A DNA stretch of 64,000 bases from Effrenium voratum (Eukaryota > Sar > Dinophyceae > Suessiales > Symbiodiniaceae), in assembly GCA_963377175.1 (NCBI GenBank), contig CAUJNA010001591.1:64501-128500 (forward strand), read 5' to 3'. Below are positions 24,357-35,314 of this stretch, piece by piece (positions within the stretch are counted from its first letter, which is position 1; each line of letters starts with the position of its first letter). The notes under the pieces are model-generated. The model searched no databases, was not told the DNA's origin, and worked only from the letters and a program-made list of their open reading frames with translations. The translations under genes and the position numbers were made by a program.

Positions 24357-24676
24357 GCAGGTGCCAGGATCTGAAAACTTTTTCGGGTCTCAGGGTTCCG
24401 GAGGTTGGCGGGGGTCCCAGGGCTGTGGTTTTTGTAGCCCGAGATCAGTATTCCGGAAACTCTGAAGATTGGTGGTTTTGGGGGGCTTGAAACCCTGGTT
24501 CTTGTAGAGAATAGGAAGAAACCAAAACCTCCAAACCACAAATCCAAACCACCCAAAAGGGGCAGTATGTTAATCCGAAAGCCACGCTTGCGTGTTTGGG
24601 GGGAATTCTAAACTTAAGGGCAGGACAAGTTGCACAGTTGTCTATAGCTGTCGTTTTGGTTTTTGTCATCTTTCAG

Positions 24677-24791
24677 CAAGTCGATGTAAGTTTGCCGGTG
24701 CAGTTTTCGAAGATCACTGCGGCTCCAAATTTCACCCCTGCTGCGCAGTTGGACACTCGTTTCGCCAATGTTGTTTTTGTGGTCGGAATTC
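24677..24791 (+). CDS. exon, unknown protein
   Basis: Good acceptor (GTCATCTTTCAG) and donor (CA|GTAAGT). Reads QVDVSLPVQFSKITAAPNFT then PAAQLDTRFANVVFVVGI. Beta-strand-like alternation at the end. No family recognised. Its phase does not join directly to the exon at 24987. Confidence 0.6.
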
Positions 24792-24986
24792 AGTAAGTCT
24801 CCCGGCTGCAACCTAGCATGGAAGTTTCGGGACTGCTTTAAATGAAAACCGGCAGGAAGCCGGTCAGTACTCAACGGGCTGAGTTGGCCCGCTTGGGCCA
24901 TGGTCTTTTTTTGGAGGGCGCCCTTTACACCTTTTGTGGGGTCCGCCTTTTCGGGATGACGTGTTTTTCTGTGCGTTTTTGTCCAG

Positions 24987-25184
24987 GGCTAGATATCAAC
25001 GTAAACCACCGCTGCAGTCCACCCGTGCTCGATACCCATTTGACACACCAGGATGCCTCCCTGGTTCCCCTGGAAGTGCTCAGCGCCATCGACATGAATC
25101 CGGACGCAGAGACGCGCGCCGTGTTCAAGGCCGGCCCAGCCAGGCGGCTTTTCATCGGCAATAACCTGGAATTCATCCGCAACC
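24987..25184 (+). CDS. exon, unknown protein
   Basis: Acceptor TTTTTGTCCAG, GT donor at 25185. 198 nt reading LDINVNHRCSPPVLDTHLTH then DASLVPLEVLSAIDMNPDAE and AGPARRLFIGNNLEFIRN. Strongly protein-like. The GC-rich codon choice differs from the flanks. No family recognised. Confidence 0.62.
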
Positions 25185-25706
25185 GTACCAATCACCCGGT
25201 TCCCCTTTAACAAAAAAACACAGGAGCAATCGGGTGGGGGGTGGGGTCCTCTGAAATCAATGGTTCTCCGGATGAATCCGAAGTAGTTGCAGAAGTGTTT
25301 CTCACAATGGGTTGCTTCCTGTTGGCTTCCCTTCAAACGCAAAAAACACAGATGGATCATTTTGATGTCAAAAATGGGGTACCCTCAAAAAACCGCGCGC
25401 CCAGATGTCCAGTAGTCTATGGTCCAGGGGCACCAGGACGCTAATTTAATTTGCCCACGTCAATAGCAGGCCCCCGGAGATTTCTATTTATAGTCCTGTT
25501 TTTCAATTTTGTGGTGGGAACAAATGGATTGGGCTTGCCGCCCCATCCCGTCTGCCCGAAAGGTGGGGGGGGGAATAGCTTAGCAAGGGCTTGTCCAAAC
25601 AACGCAGAAAATGCCCAAAGATGAGAAAATGGCAAGATCACTCCTGCAATTTGGCAGCGCTCTTGGAGCCATAGCCGTCAACAAGCATGTGGCCCACCAC
25701 ATTCTC

Positions 25707-26075
25707 TAAGACAGGGCTCCAATGCTCAAGCAATGGCTGATTGACAAATTCTTGGACTCTACATTGGCAGAGGCAGGCAAGCAACAGGTTGTTTCAATGT
25801 GGCGCAGTGATGAACTTCTGCATATGGGACAGGACCCACGCCAGCTCCACTTAAGGGACCCACCAAAGCACGTGGCTAACCCCCAGCCTCCGCCAACCTT
25901 GTGGTCTTGGGCCTCAATCAGTGCTGCTTCTCGAGGCGCATCAAGAGGGGTCTGGGGAATGAACCTCATCCCCAAGAAAACCACCAGTTGCCTAGACTCT
26001 CTTGGCTTACTTCCTTTCCCCAAACCAGGAGCTAGCTTTTGTATGGGCTCGGCGTGCTCGGGCCGAGGAGTCTAA
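25707..26075 (+). CDS. possible coding segment, unknown
   Basis: Frame with MLKQWLIDKFLDSTLAEAGK then QQVVSMWRSDELLHMGQDPR and a Pro-rich stretch to a stop at about 26075. The first 45 codons look coding; splice limits unclear. Confidence 0.35.
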
Positions 26076-26344
26076 TTTCGAGCTTGGGGGTTCCAGGCCA
26101 GCGACCGAAGCGATCGACCGATGTGCCATGGTGACATGGCTGTTAGCAGCTGAATTAGAGGATTTTATGGTAAAGCTGGTGGCTGGATGTATCCTTCAAC
26201 GGACCCGGTGTTTGTTCCCCGGTTTTTTTCCTCCCTGAGTTCCTGGACTTTCCATTTTTCGGCAAGACCATTTGACTTGCAAACAAAAGAGTCGTTCTCG
26301 GGCCGATTTACTCGGGACGTCTGCACTTTTCCCAACATCCACAG

Positions 26345-26490
26345 CTCTCCGCTTGGAAGCAGGACATGCTGGGCAAAGTGCCGGAGAAGATCTCGGAGAT
26401 GATCAAAAAGTGGGGCTGCCCGCTCTGGGTCAGTTCTTGCTTCATCCTCGAAGGCCTTCGATTGCATGCCCTCGGCCAAGAAGCACTCTG
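26345..26490 (+). CDS. exon, unknown protein
   Basis: Acceptor AACATCCACAG, donor TG|GTCAAC (a second GT lies 18 nt on). Reads SAWKQDMLGKVPEKISEMIK then KWGCPLWVSSCFILEGLRLH and ALGQEALW. An amphipathic helix followed by a hydrophobic segment. No family recognised. Confidence 0.6.
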
Positions 26491-27732
26491 GTCAACAGCC
26501 GGAACAGGGTCGTTCCAGCTGATTTGTGTAGAGGAACCCAGCTGATTGATTTTTTGATCCACCTGGAATAGTTTTTGTTTGATCCTTGTTTTTTTGGTTA
26601 ATCCGGTACCCGAGGTGCGGAACCCCAGAATGGACCCACGGGTCAAGTCGGTGGACTGAGTGGGATAAAACCACAGACCTGGGCAAATTTAAGCGGCCTC
26701 GCGAAGGTTCAGATAGACTTCAGATGGTTCTGGGTAAAATGGGCTTTGGCTTGGGTTTTTAAGGCAATCAAGTTGGTGTGAAGCCAACCATCTTTTGTTG
26801 GTACCCCCAATCAAAAAACAACTTCGGACTCGAACATTAGACCAAACAAACGCAAACAGTTTGTTAAACAGCCGGACTCAAAAAAGCAACAGTCTCGGCA
26901 AAACAAGACACACAAAACCAAACAGCCGGACGCAGAAACAACAACCCGAACTCAGAAACAAAATAAGCAATCCAAAGAGCCGGACTTGGAAAGAAGCACG
27001 AGACACAAACAGCAAGCAAGATAACAAAAACAAAAAAGTCGGACTCAATTTCAGGCTCGGGGTTGGGAGGGGAAAAAGGAGTGAAAACATCAATAATAAG
27101 CATTTTTTGGGGGAATATTGGACTCAATTTCAGGCTTGGGGGGTGCGGGAGGCTGGGCGAGGGGACCGGGAGGAGAGAAAAGCATGCACAAACCCAAGAA
27201 ACGAAAACAACACAAATAAATTACAAATTTAGACTCAGAAACAACATCAATTTCAGACTCAGTTTTAGACTCGGCTGAGGGAGCCTGGGGGGAGGGGCGA
27301 GGGGAAGGGAAGAGGGGAAGGGAGCCGAAGGCTTTCAATTTTGCCGTTTCTTTGCTGGGTGCGAATTTGTTTCTTTGGGGGTCTGGTTTTTTGAGCTAAG
27401 TCTTTTCCTGAGTCCAAGCCTGTTTTGGTTGTTGAATTTGGGGCTGGGTGTTTTCTTGAGCATGTGTCTTTTGTTGTTTTTGCTTTTGTTTCTCGGGGAC
27501 AATTCCCCCTTCTTTCCAGGGATCCTTCTTTCCAGAAAACCATGAGCACAACCGGAGAAACAGCGGTCGGTTTTTGAAAAGAACGATTGACAAGAATGGA
27601 AAAGGAATGAACCCCTAGATTTCGGCCACCACGTTTTGAGACATCCGCTGGAGACTGGAGGCGTGTGCGCCGCGCGGGGCTCCCCGGATTCGGCGGGATG
27701 GTCTTTTGGCCAGTGGCCGGAGCAAGGCGAAG

Positions 27733-27834
27733 CTTGACTGCTATTGGGTTAGATCTTTAGACTTTAACCTTTCGGGGAATAAACATGTTTTTCCACTACA
27801 CCCCCAAAAAGTTAAACCTTTTGCAGGGGGGTCA
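27733..27834 (+). repeat. element I, copy 1
   Basis: TTGACTGCTATTGG(G)TTAGATC, TTTCCACTA..CCCC and AAAGTTAAACCTTTTGCAGG, shared with 50680-50788. Confidence 0.65.
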
Positions 27835-27844
27835 ACGGCAACCA

Positions 27845-29005
27845 AGTTAGCAATAAATCATAAATGCTGGAATGATAGATAGGATATTAAAAGGTGAGAA
27901 AGGGTGAAGAGATAACGACAAGGATTCCAGCGAAAAGAAAAAGATAGGAAAGTTATTCCTGATCCAGTAGATGACAGGTGATTACAGGACTTAAAATAAT
28001 ATGGAAAGGATGGGATTCTGCTTGACATAACATTAAATCCTTAGAAATGCATTGGGGAAAGGTAACACTGATAGTAAATATTAAATTACAATGATAAAGA
28101 GAGAGAGAGAGAGAGAGTGTACATGAGGATGAAAGTAATAAATTGTTAGTACCAACAATATGTTCTCCATTGAAGATTATTCCAGAGAAGATAGCAATTA
28201 TAGCTCCTAAAGAAAGAGCAGCATGAACATGTGCTACAATAAGATAACCCCGCATTTCTAAAATGATTCCTGCTGACCCACCTATGGTAAACATGAATAA
28301 AAAGAGAAGAAATAAGAAGACAAAAGTAATTCTAAGCTGTAATAAATATGGATTGGAGAGATATGTAAAACGCACATTAAAGATTTCCGTACCAGTTGGT
28401 TAAGTTGTTTTTACGATTGTGAACCCTGTAAAGTAATCTCTTGTATCACTTTCTAAACCTACAGTATAAGACTTCCAAGAAGAGAAATCGATAACATGTC
28501 AAAGATGATTGATGAAAGCAACAAAGATTAACTGTAAACTCCCAGAAATTAATATGGAGCCCAAATGCATGAATTATGACGATGTACATTTCTGGATGTT
28601 CAACAAAAACCAACATACATGTTGATAGAATATAGGATCTCCACATATTGGATCAAAGAAAAGTGTATACGAATTAAGATCACCCAACATAAAACGAAGT
28701 GTACTAGATAAGATAGGTAATGTTAATAAACTCACGACAGCGGTAATCAAGAAAGATAACTAAATAATGGGATAGCCTTTGAAATAAGATAATAAAATCT
28801 CAGGTTTAGAAGTGTTGTCCAAAAGTTAAGAGATGTAAGACATGAAGATATGCCAGAGATGAATAATTCTAATGTACATGTTTCCTGTACTTGAAGGTGA
28901 TAAAGTCATAAAAGAAGTGGAAAATGGTGGATACAATGTCCATCCTGTACCACCTCAAAATCCTGAGATTAAAGAAAGGATAAGTAGGATATACTACTTC
29001 TGGTA
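27845..29005 (-). pseudogene. cox1: nuclear copy of mitochondrial cox1 (NUMT), decayed
   Basis: Reading the minus strand from about 29005 down, cox1 segments appear in native order: GGTGWTLYPPFSTSFMTLSP, SSTGN, ISGISSCLTSLNFWTT, FLITAVVSLLTLPILSSTLR, FFDPICGDPIFYQH, SYTVGLESDTRDYFTGFT, FMFTIGGSAGIIL, VAHVHAALSLGAI and IPSFPYYFKSC, ending near FAGILVVISSPFLTF. This is roughly the C-terminal two thirds of cytochrome c oxidase subunit I. It is broken by frameshifts, stop codons (including TGA at 28955-28957 and TAA in MHF-GFN), and a (GA)n run. AT-rich, unlike its neighbours. Known: dinoflagellate cox1 transcripts are edited, so some differences may be unedited mitochondrial sequence. Its nuclear location is inferred from the flanking nuclear repeat families. 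Confidence 0.92.
28097..28117 (+). repeat. (GA)n microsatellite inside the cox1 NUMT
   Basis: About 10 GA units where cox1 should read SSSCTLS-FYH; the expansion adds Ser/Leu codons and must postdate or accompany the insertion. Confidence 0.85.
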
Positions 29006-29524
29006 GCTGGTTGACCTTGGCTTTCATGCTGGTCTTACCTTGGTAATTCTGGTGGCAAGTTGGCATAGCTCCCTCATAAGTCAGATAAATGGCTAGACTG
29101 ACTCCTCTTTCCTGACGTGCGTTGAACATCCAAGTGGCAACGCAGGTCAACGGAAGGATTGAGTCGTGGCCAAGCCATGAGGGACGGTTTTTTCGTGGCA
29201 AAAGGATTGAGGCGTTTCACAGGCCAGTGTAAAGGGGTGCGTCGCGTGGAGCAAGGAACGGAGAAGTATTCAAAGCCTTAAAGGAAACTGGATGATGTTC
29301 AAAGGTTTTGAGAAGTAGCACAGCAGCACGCTTTTCGAAGCCTCTTGGGACTCTTGGGAAACAGAAGCATATGGAAAAAGAGTCGGTTAAATCCTGTTGA
29401 AGATTGACGGGGGACAACATTAGAGAAGGGCGGTGTTTAACGCCTTGAGGAAAAAAGATGTGCTGACACCTTTCGGAACCAGGTGTTGTGAGAGCCTTTG
29501 AAGCAAGACCACAGTGTTCGAAGC

Positions 29525-29706
29525 CTGGACAACGCCAAACGTGTAGACACTGCTGCACAAGACAGAGCTGTGGCAATCGATGCGTTCGAAAGGTCCTGGT
29601 CAGACCTTTTCCAAGACAACCTGAAAAGCACGGGAACGAAAGCACTGGCCATAAGGCACGAATGTGAAGTTCGCAGCATACTAATTCGAGCAATCCACCT
29701 AAGATA
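29525..29706 (+). CDS. possible coding segment, unknown
   Basis: Frame reading RSLDNAKRVDTAAQDRAVAI then DAFERSWSDLFQDNLKSTGT and HECEVRSILIRAIHL to a TAG. Charged and helical, protein-like. The opposite strand is also open. Splice limits not found; element A copy 5 is 110 bp downstream. Confidence 0.38.
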
Positions 29707-29814
29707 GATTGCTTCCCCATCAAAAGGAGAATTACCCCTGATTAGTACGGTCCTCTAGATAAATCGGAAGTTGACATGAACAACAACTCATGAAATCTAG
29801 CTCTCAAAGCCTTT

Positions 29815-29927
29815 CTAGGTCCCCCAGTAGTGCCCTTTTACCCTTTTGTTTGCGGGAGGGTTCTCCTACTAAAATAGACTACAGAAGAAAGGTACCCTTA
29901 TTCTAACCTCTCTACTAGAGAACCTAG
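29815..29927 (+). repeat. element A, copy 5
   Basis: CTAGGTCCCCCAGTAG left, CTACTAGAGAACCTAG right (two changes). Confidence 0.9.
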
Positions 29928-30306
29928 TTCCAAGATGGATGATGTGCGGTTGTTCCCTGAAAAGGGTGCATTCAAAAAAGAAAACGACACACCCCAAGTG
30001 TTGTCTGCTGCAGGTTGGTGACTAACCGGTGCCTGAGCAAGTCAGCATCAAACATCAACCAGTGCTGTGTTCCTCACCAAGACGTGACTGGTCCCTCCAA
30101 CAAACTCATAAGAGCAACAGCCAATGGCTCTTGGAAACGGGCTTGGTTGCAACATTGAGGCTTGGTGTTGGGAACACCACGAAAAACCCGGGGAGGTCTC
30201 CTTGGGTCCACCAGAGTAATTACTTTTTTGACATCCTATGCGACATCCGAGCTTGGGTGCCTCACGGCATGGCTCATGCCGGAGCCATGCGCCAGCCGGA
30301 CGCCAG

Positions 30307-30403
30307 GCGACGTCGGGACTACTCCTCTGGGAGTTGCGGCGGGCCTACGTGGAGAAGCCCGAGCCTCTGCCGAGCATCCTCCAAAGCGCGAGCCACATGG
30401 GCG
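30307..30403 (+). CDS. exon, unknown protein
   Basis: After CGGACGCCAG, reads ATSGLLLWELRRAYVEKPEP then LPSILQSASHMGG; probable GC donor (GGGCG|GCGCG). Very GC-rich with good amino acid balance. No family recognised. Confidence 0.52.
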
Positions 30404-32141
30404 GCGCGTTTTGGGGTTTGATCCCCCAAAATGGAAGGGTGGCTTTCCTTTTGGTTCCCCTTTTAAGCCACAAAATGGGCAGCGGGGGAGGCCTCAGAAA
30501 GACAGCCCCAAATGGGTTTGTGATTTTGATGGCACCCTTTTTTGGTCGGTTTGAAGGGATACGAAAGGGAAGAGATCTTTTTAGGAGAAGCCTATTTTGA
30601 CACACCCAAGTACCAACTGTTCAACTTTTGGGGAATACCAAACTAGAGGCAAGGAAGAAGTGGACCTTCTACTATGTTCAGAGTGTTTGGCCCCTTGTTT
30701 TTTTCGTAACTTCATGCTCGGCGACGCGTAAGACCCAGAATAGACAGTTGGTGTCACAAACACACGCACACGCACAAACATGCTGACGATTGACAATGCT
30801 ACCAAAGACAAAATATTAGACAAGACCGGCAACTCATTTTCAAGCCCACCCAGGCACAGTTCCTTGCAAGCGCAACTTTGACCAGAGAGATCGATCCGGC
30901 CTGGCGGCCATTTAGCGGGGTGTTCAGAGACTTGTGGACTTATGTCAATCAGCCCACAGAGTAGGGTTCAAACAAGGGGATCATTTGAATTGATCCGTGC
31001 TTCCCCCAGAGCGAGGCAAATGGTCCTCCCTGGGCCCTAATTAGTCACCAACTCATATTTTTTTCCCTTCCAGTGCGGTCTGCCTTTGGTCCCCTTTAAA
31101 GTGTCCCTGTTTCCACATGCATTGGTCTGAACAAAGAGAGCACATGCCAAAACGCTTGACTTGACCTTACTCGAAGAGCTTGCATGTTGGCTGGAGCGGA
31201 TTGCGGCATGCCCAGCTCTCTGTATGGATTTGGGCTAGAGCGTGACCCCTCGGATCCAGTTGTACTTCCATTTTGCCTGCTGTCTGGGTGACTGGGGTAA
31301 GCAGTCAAATGATGCTCGGCCTGTAGGGGGGTAGTGCTGTGCATCAGAGTTGCTGTTGCTTCTTGTGTCGTTTTGAAGATATTGGTTTTGCGAAAAACCG
31401 AAAGGACCGTCACCATTTTGGAGGTCCCCTATGTTGATACCCATGTTGAGTTGGATGGGTACTGGACCCTGGGACGATCTTGAAGCACGGGTGAATGCAG
31501 TCCTTCTAAAGCTTTGCCATTCGCCGTTGATTCGTTGCTTCCCTGTTGTTTCCCCAGCTTTCGTCTTAATCTTGAGGCAAATATCTTTGGCAAGTGTTGT
31601 CTTCGTTTTAGTTAAGACCGCCGCCCCCCCCCCCCCTCCCTCCCCAAGTTTCTCACCAATCAACCCAGTAGCGAAAGTTTGTCCTTGCGTGTGCTTGATT
31701 GAACCCGCGAGGCACGCGCCTGCACGTCTCACTTTGTGTTTTTCGAACTGTCAGGCAGCTAAAAATGCGTGGCTTTGTTAACTATGTTTATATACCTTAC
31801 ATACATGAATTATCATGAATATATATATATATTGATTTACATATATATATATAGTACATAAAATATATACATATATATATATTCATGGTATCTTCTAAAG
31901 AATGCCTGGCTTTGTCCAAGCATGTTTGGTTTCAACCAAGTTCACTCCATTACCTACGTACCTCTGCCGGAAGTCTCAAACCTGTTCTGAGCCCTACGGA
32001 CTCAAACGTCCAGCTTGGCCCCTCCAAATTCGGATGTTGAGGCGAGACCCGGACCTGGCTCTGGCGGCTGGAAACTGAGAGCTGAGACCCAACTGTTCTC
32101 CTTTTGGCCCGTTTTCAAATTCTAAACTGGGCTTTAGGTGT
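30404..32141. other. no recognised gene
   Basis: Contains a C-run near 31623, AT-rich microsatellites around 31800-31885 and ordinary non-coding sequence. No exon I would defend. Confidence 0.4.
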
Positions 32142-32263
32142 CTAGGTCCCCCAGTAGTGCCCTTTTACCCTTTTTTGGGGGAGGGTTCCCCTACTAAGAT
32201 AGAGGACAGAAAAAAGGGTACCCTTCTTCTATCTTATTCTGACCTCTCTACTGGAGGACCTAG
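32142..32263 (+). repeat. element A, copy 6, with GTGT target duplication
   Basis: CTAGGTCCCCCAGTAG left, CTACTGGAGGACCTAG right. The four bases before (GTGT) and after (GTGT) match. Confidence 0.92.
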
Positions 32264-32751
32264 GTGTGTTTTTTGGTTGAGGGTACCTTTTTGGGGTCAT
32301 TTTCGAGGGACACCAAAGGGGTAAGGTGGGTGGGCCCCATGTTAAGGCGAACTCCGTATTTGGAGTTGGCGATAGCTAAGCCATATTCGGGGTCAACGTT
32401 GCCTGAAAACAGAAAACAGGTCGACTACCCCGCCAAGCATTCTGCACGGCCTGGAAAGGAGTCATCGCTTGCTCACTTGGAACAAGCAAGTTTGGTTGGC
32501 CATGGATTCCGACATATTCTGGTTCGAAAATCAGAGGCTGTTGTAAGTAGTGCGGGTTGCCAACCTGAGTTGCCAATCGCTGTTGACAGTAGGCATGAAA
32601 AAGTCCCACCAAAAAAGCATGGACATGCGCAGCCCGCTTTTGGAAACAGAGTCTGTGTTCCTCCATGTTTGGTGGAAGGATACAAAATTGGCTCCCACAG
32701 CCATGGTGGCGGCTGTGCTTTTTCAGGGTACCCTTGTTGGGGCGATTGCAG

Positions 32752-32834
32752 AGGCAAGCCCCAAGGAAGCCATCGAACTTGAGAGTCCAAGTCCCTATGG
32801 CGCATACCCCCTATCCACAAGCCAACCACTGAAG
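32752..32834 (+). CDS. exon, unknown protein
   Basis: Acceptor GCGATTGCAG, donor CTGAAG|GTTTGC. Reads ASPKEAIELESPSPYGAYPL then STSQPLK. No family recognised. Confidence 0.5.
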
Positions 32835-32970
32835 GTTTGCCGGGTACCAACAAAAAAACGCTCTACAAACTAAAAGCTCGAGCTTTGCCGCGTACAAAAA
32901 GAATCGCTCGGGCACCAAACATGTAAAGCTCGGGGACAAGCAACAAAAAGGGCTGCGCTGACTTTCCATA

Positions 32971-33053
32971 GGCTCGGCTCCTCGAGAGTGGCGCCCAGAT
33001 GCGGCAGCGGGAGGCGCCATCATGGCTCGAACTGCGGTTGGGTCACCTTACCT
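32971..33053 (+). CDS. possible exon, kinase activation-loop-like motif
   Basis: After TTTCCATAG, one frame reads SAPREWRPDAAAGGAIMART then AVGSPYL before CTT|GTAATC. ARTAVGSPYL resembles the ARTxVGTPYYLSPE stretch of NEK-type kinases, where the next exon would supply SPE. A second frame (RLLESGAQMRQREAPSWLEL) is also plausible, so this is weak. Confidence 0.3.
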
Positions 33054-33466
33054 TGTAATCTTGGTGCCGCGGGTGACTAAACCCAAATAGTGAAATTGTG
33101 CCATCTACTTTGACGCAACTATAAGAAGCCCGATCGGCCGCAAACTTGCCTTTTAAACAAACTGGGGGCTGGCGTGAGCCCGGTTTTTGAGGTCAGGGGT
33201 GCTCCGAGCCATGAGCAAGTCCGAAGGAAAACTGCACGGGTCTATCGGGTAGAGATCCCTGAAACATGGAAGGGCCGTGCTATGACCTGCTAAGACCTCC
33301 AAGACACACGCACGCGTGAGTGAGTAGGTGAGCATGTAGGTTCTAGCGATGCTCGTAAGTGGAAATGCGGCTAGTCACCTTAGAACTATGAAGAAGTTGT
33401 AACATCCAGCTGAAAGGGAGATTCCCTGAATACCAGTGCCTCCTTTGCCGCGCTTTTTCGGCGCAG

Positions 33467-33577
33467 AACCTGCCGGAAGACATGGATGATGACGCCGAGG
33501 CGTGCGAGACACGCCCACCGGTTGAAGCCTCCAGTGGCAGTTCTCGTCACATGGTTAGGAGTCTTGCCATGGTCTAG
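33467..33577 (+). CDS. exon, acidic, possibly terminal
   Basis: After TTTTTCGGCGCAG, reads NLPEDMDDDAEACETRPPVE then ASSGSSRHM and on to a TAG at 33575. A GT at 33554 could instead end the exon. Acidic, disordered-type sequence. No family recognised. Confidence 0.48.
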   Translation, partial: NLPEDMDDDAEACETRPPVEASSGSSRHMVRSLAMV

Positions 33578-34456
33578 GTGTTGTTTTGGGTAGGTGGGAT
33601 TGAACACACGCTACTATGAATTACCATATATATATATATATATACACATGTTGGTTGAACATATGTTGCTAGGTGTTGCTCTGTGATCGCTTTGTCGTGA
33701 TTTGGTTGTTTATGCCCCCGACAGCTCGAAGCTTTTGGATACTACCCTGGTTCGAGGAGGTAGGGTGGGGGGGTGAACATTTGTTTAATCACTGGTGGGG
33801 GCGGCTGCGAGCGAGTCCCCTTGGATTGGAGCAATCATAACTTGCATGTTTGTATGTAATGACTGGAAGAGAGCCTACGCCCAGAACATGTTCCATTCAT
33901 GGTGAGGGAAATGATGTATGGTGGGGAGGAGTCCACATTTTCCCAATTACGGGGTTGACCGTCAATTTCTGTGACAAATTGTGTCAGTGACTCACCAGCA
34001 AAATGGGAAGAGTTTGGAGTTGATGGACCAACAAGACGTACACCACAGGGTCACCGATTACAATTCACACCCATGTGGGTTTGTCAATTTTTGAGGGAAC
34101 CCTGTAAGGGTGGTTTTTCCCCTGGCTTCCCTTTAACAAACACACACAACAGGTACCAAAAGAAGACAACCCCCATGGCAAGTATTAGCCATAGCAAGAG
34201 CCAGGAAAGTTCATGGATGGGTGATTTAGGACGCGTACTAGTCGCCGGTCAGTCACTGGCAGGATGCAATGGTTCTCTTGTGGCTCAATCAGTCACCCGT
34301 TTTCAGCCAAAGGACGGACTCTTCTTTGCAGGCCCGCCACACAAAAAAGAACAGAACCAAATACACAGAAACGGCCAACATCCAAGAACGGTAATGCATA
34401 CCTCCAAGAGGAAATCTACATGGGGGGGGCCAGCAACCATGAATGCTTCAAATCAG

Positions 34457-34569
34457 GAGGACCCCCACTCTAAACAATGTTGATGAGCGGCCTGAAAAGG
34501 GGACACAGCCCCCTCCAGTGGCCATGGGAAAGAAGGCGCCCGTTTTGGTGGAAATCCAAGATCAACACG
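34457..34569 (+). CDS. exon, unknown protein
   Basis: Acceptor TTCAAATCAG, donor ACACG|GTGAGG. Reads RTPTLNNVDERPEKGTQPPP then VAMGKKAPVLVEIQDQH. Both splice sites match consensus. No family recognised. Confidence 0.58.
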
Positions 34570-34699
34570 GTGAGGGTGGATGCAGCGAGAAGCCCGGCCT
34601 GAATAGGACAAGCAGCAGCTCGCGGAGTGAGCCAATTGCCCACGATTGGTCCACCATTTGGGAGGGTATTCCTCAAAAAGAAACTCATGACCGCAATTC

Positions 34700-34848
34700 G
34701 CTCTCTCTCCCTGTCTCTGTCTTTGTCTCTGTCTCTCTCTCTCTCTCTCTCCAATGCAGAGCGACTCGGCGCTGCAGGAAATCTCCGCGACTCCGCGCTG
34801 TCCGCGACTCTCTCTCTTTCTCTTTCTCTCTCTCTCTCTCTCTCTCGC
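34700..34848 (+). repeat. two (TC)n tracts flanking a GC-rich segment
   Basis: TC runs at about 34703-34752 and 34807-34848. Between them, after CCAATGCAG, lies a GC-rich segment (RLGAAGNLRDSALSAT or SDSALQEISATP) that could be a tiny exon. Confidence 0.7.
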
Positions 34849-35082
34849 CCGAAGCATGCCAAAGAAAACAAAGGCAGGTCAAAGGAAATAACGCTGTAAA
34901 TCGATGTTTTCCAAAACAGAAGCAACGCCGCATCACATCATAGCCCTTAATTCATTGGTGGGGTGGATTCGTGGTTTGGGGGATTTGCACCTCTGGTATT
35001 TGTAGAAATGGGAAGCCACCCCGCCAAACCACCGGGCTCCAAAGCAGAAGATTGGAAGGAAGCTGATTAGAGAGTAACTTTA

Positions 35083-35195
35083 CTAGATCCCCCAGTAGTG
35101 CCCTTTTACCCCTTTTTTTGGGGGGAGGGTTCCCTACTAGAATAGACTACAGAAAAAAGTTGGTACCCTTCTAACCTCTCTACTGGAGGACCTAG
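35083..35195 (+). repeat. element A, copy 7
   Basis: CTAGATCCCCCAGTAG left, CTACTGGAGGACCTAG right. The flanks GAGAGTAACTTT and GAGAGTAGCTTT form a 12 nt near-perfect direct repeat. An exon starts 16 nt to the right. Confidence 0.9.
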
Positions 35196-35210
35196 GAGAG
35201 TAGCTTTCAG

Positions 35211-35314
35211 AGCATGGCACTTTGAACTCACCACCCGCCAGGTCTCCTTCCGCTTCAACGTGCGCTTCCTGCAGAGTTCTTCGGACGTGGAGACCACGCC
35301 CAGGACGGACCTGT
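35211..35314 (+). CDS. exon, unknown protein
   Basis: Acceptor GTAGCTTTCAG. Reads AWHFELTTRQVSFRFNVRFL then QSSSDVETTPRTDL; probable GC donor (CTGT|GCGCAT). Alternating strand-like pattern. No family recognised. Confidence 0.55.

Noticed and set aside
28446..28646. Separate small protein with EHPEMYIVIIHAFG
   Set aside because: It is a frame-shifted slice of the cox1 NUMT (HPEVYI region), not its own gene.
28869..29201. 110-codon minus-strand ORF running into the NUMT
   Set aside because: Its C-terminal half is cox1 read in the wrong frame.
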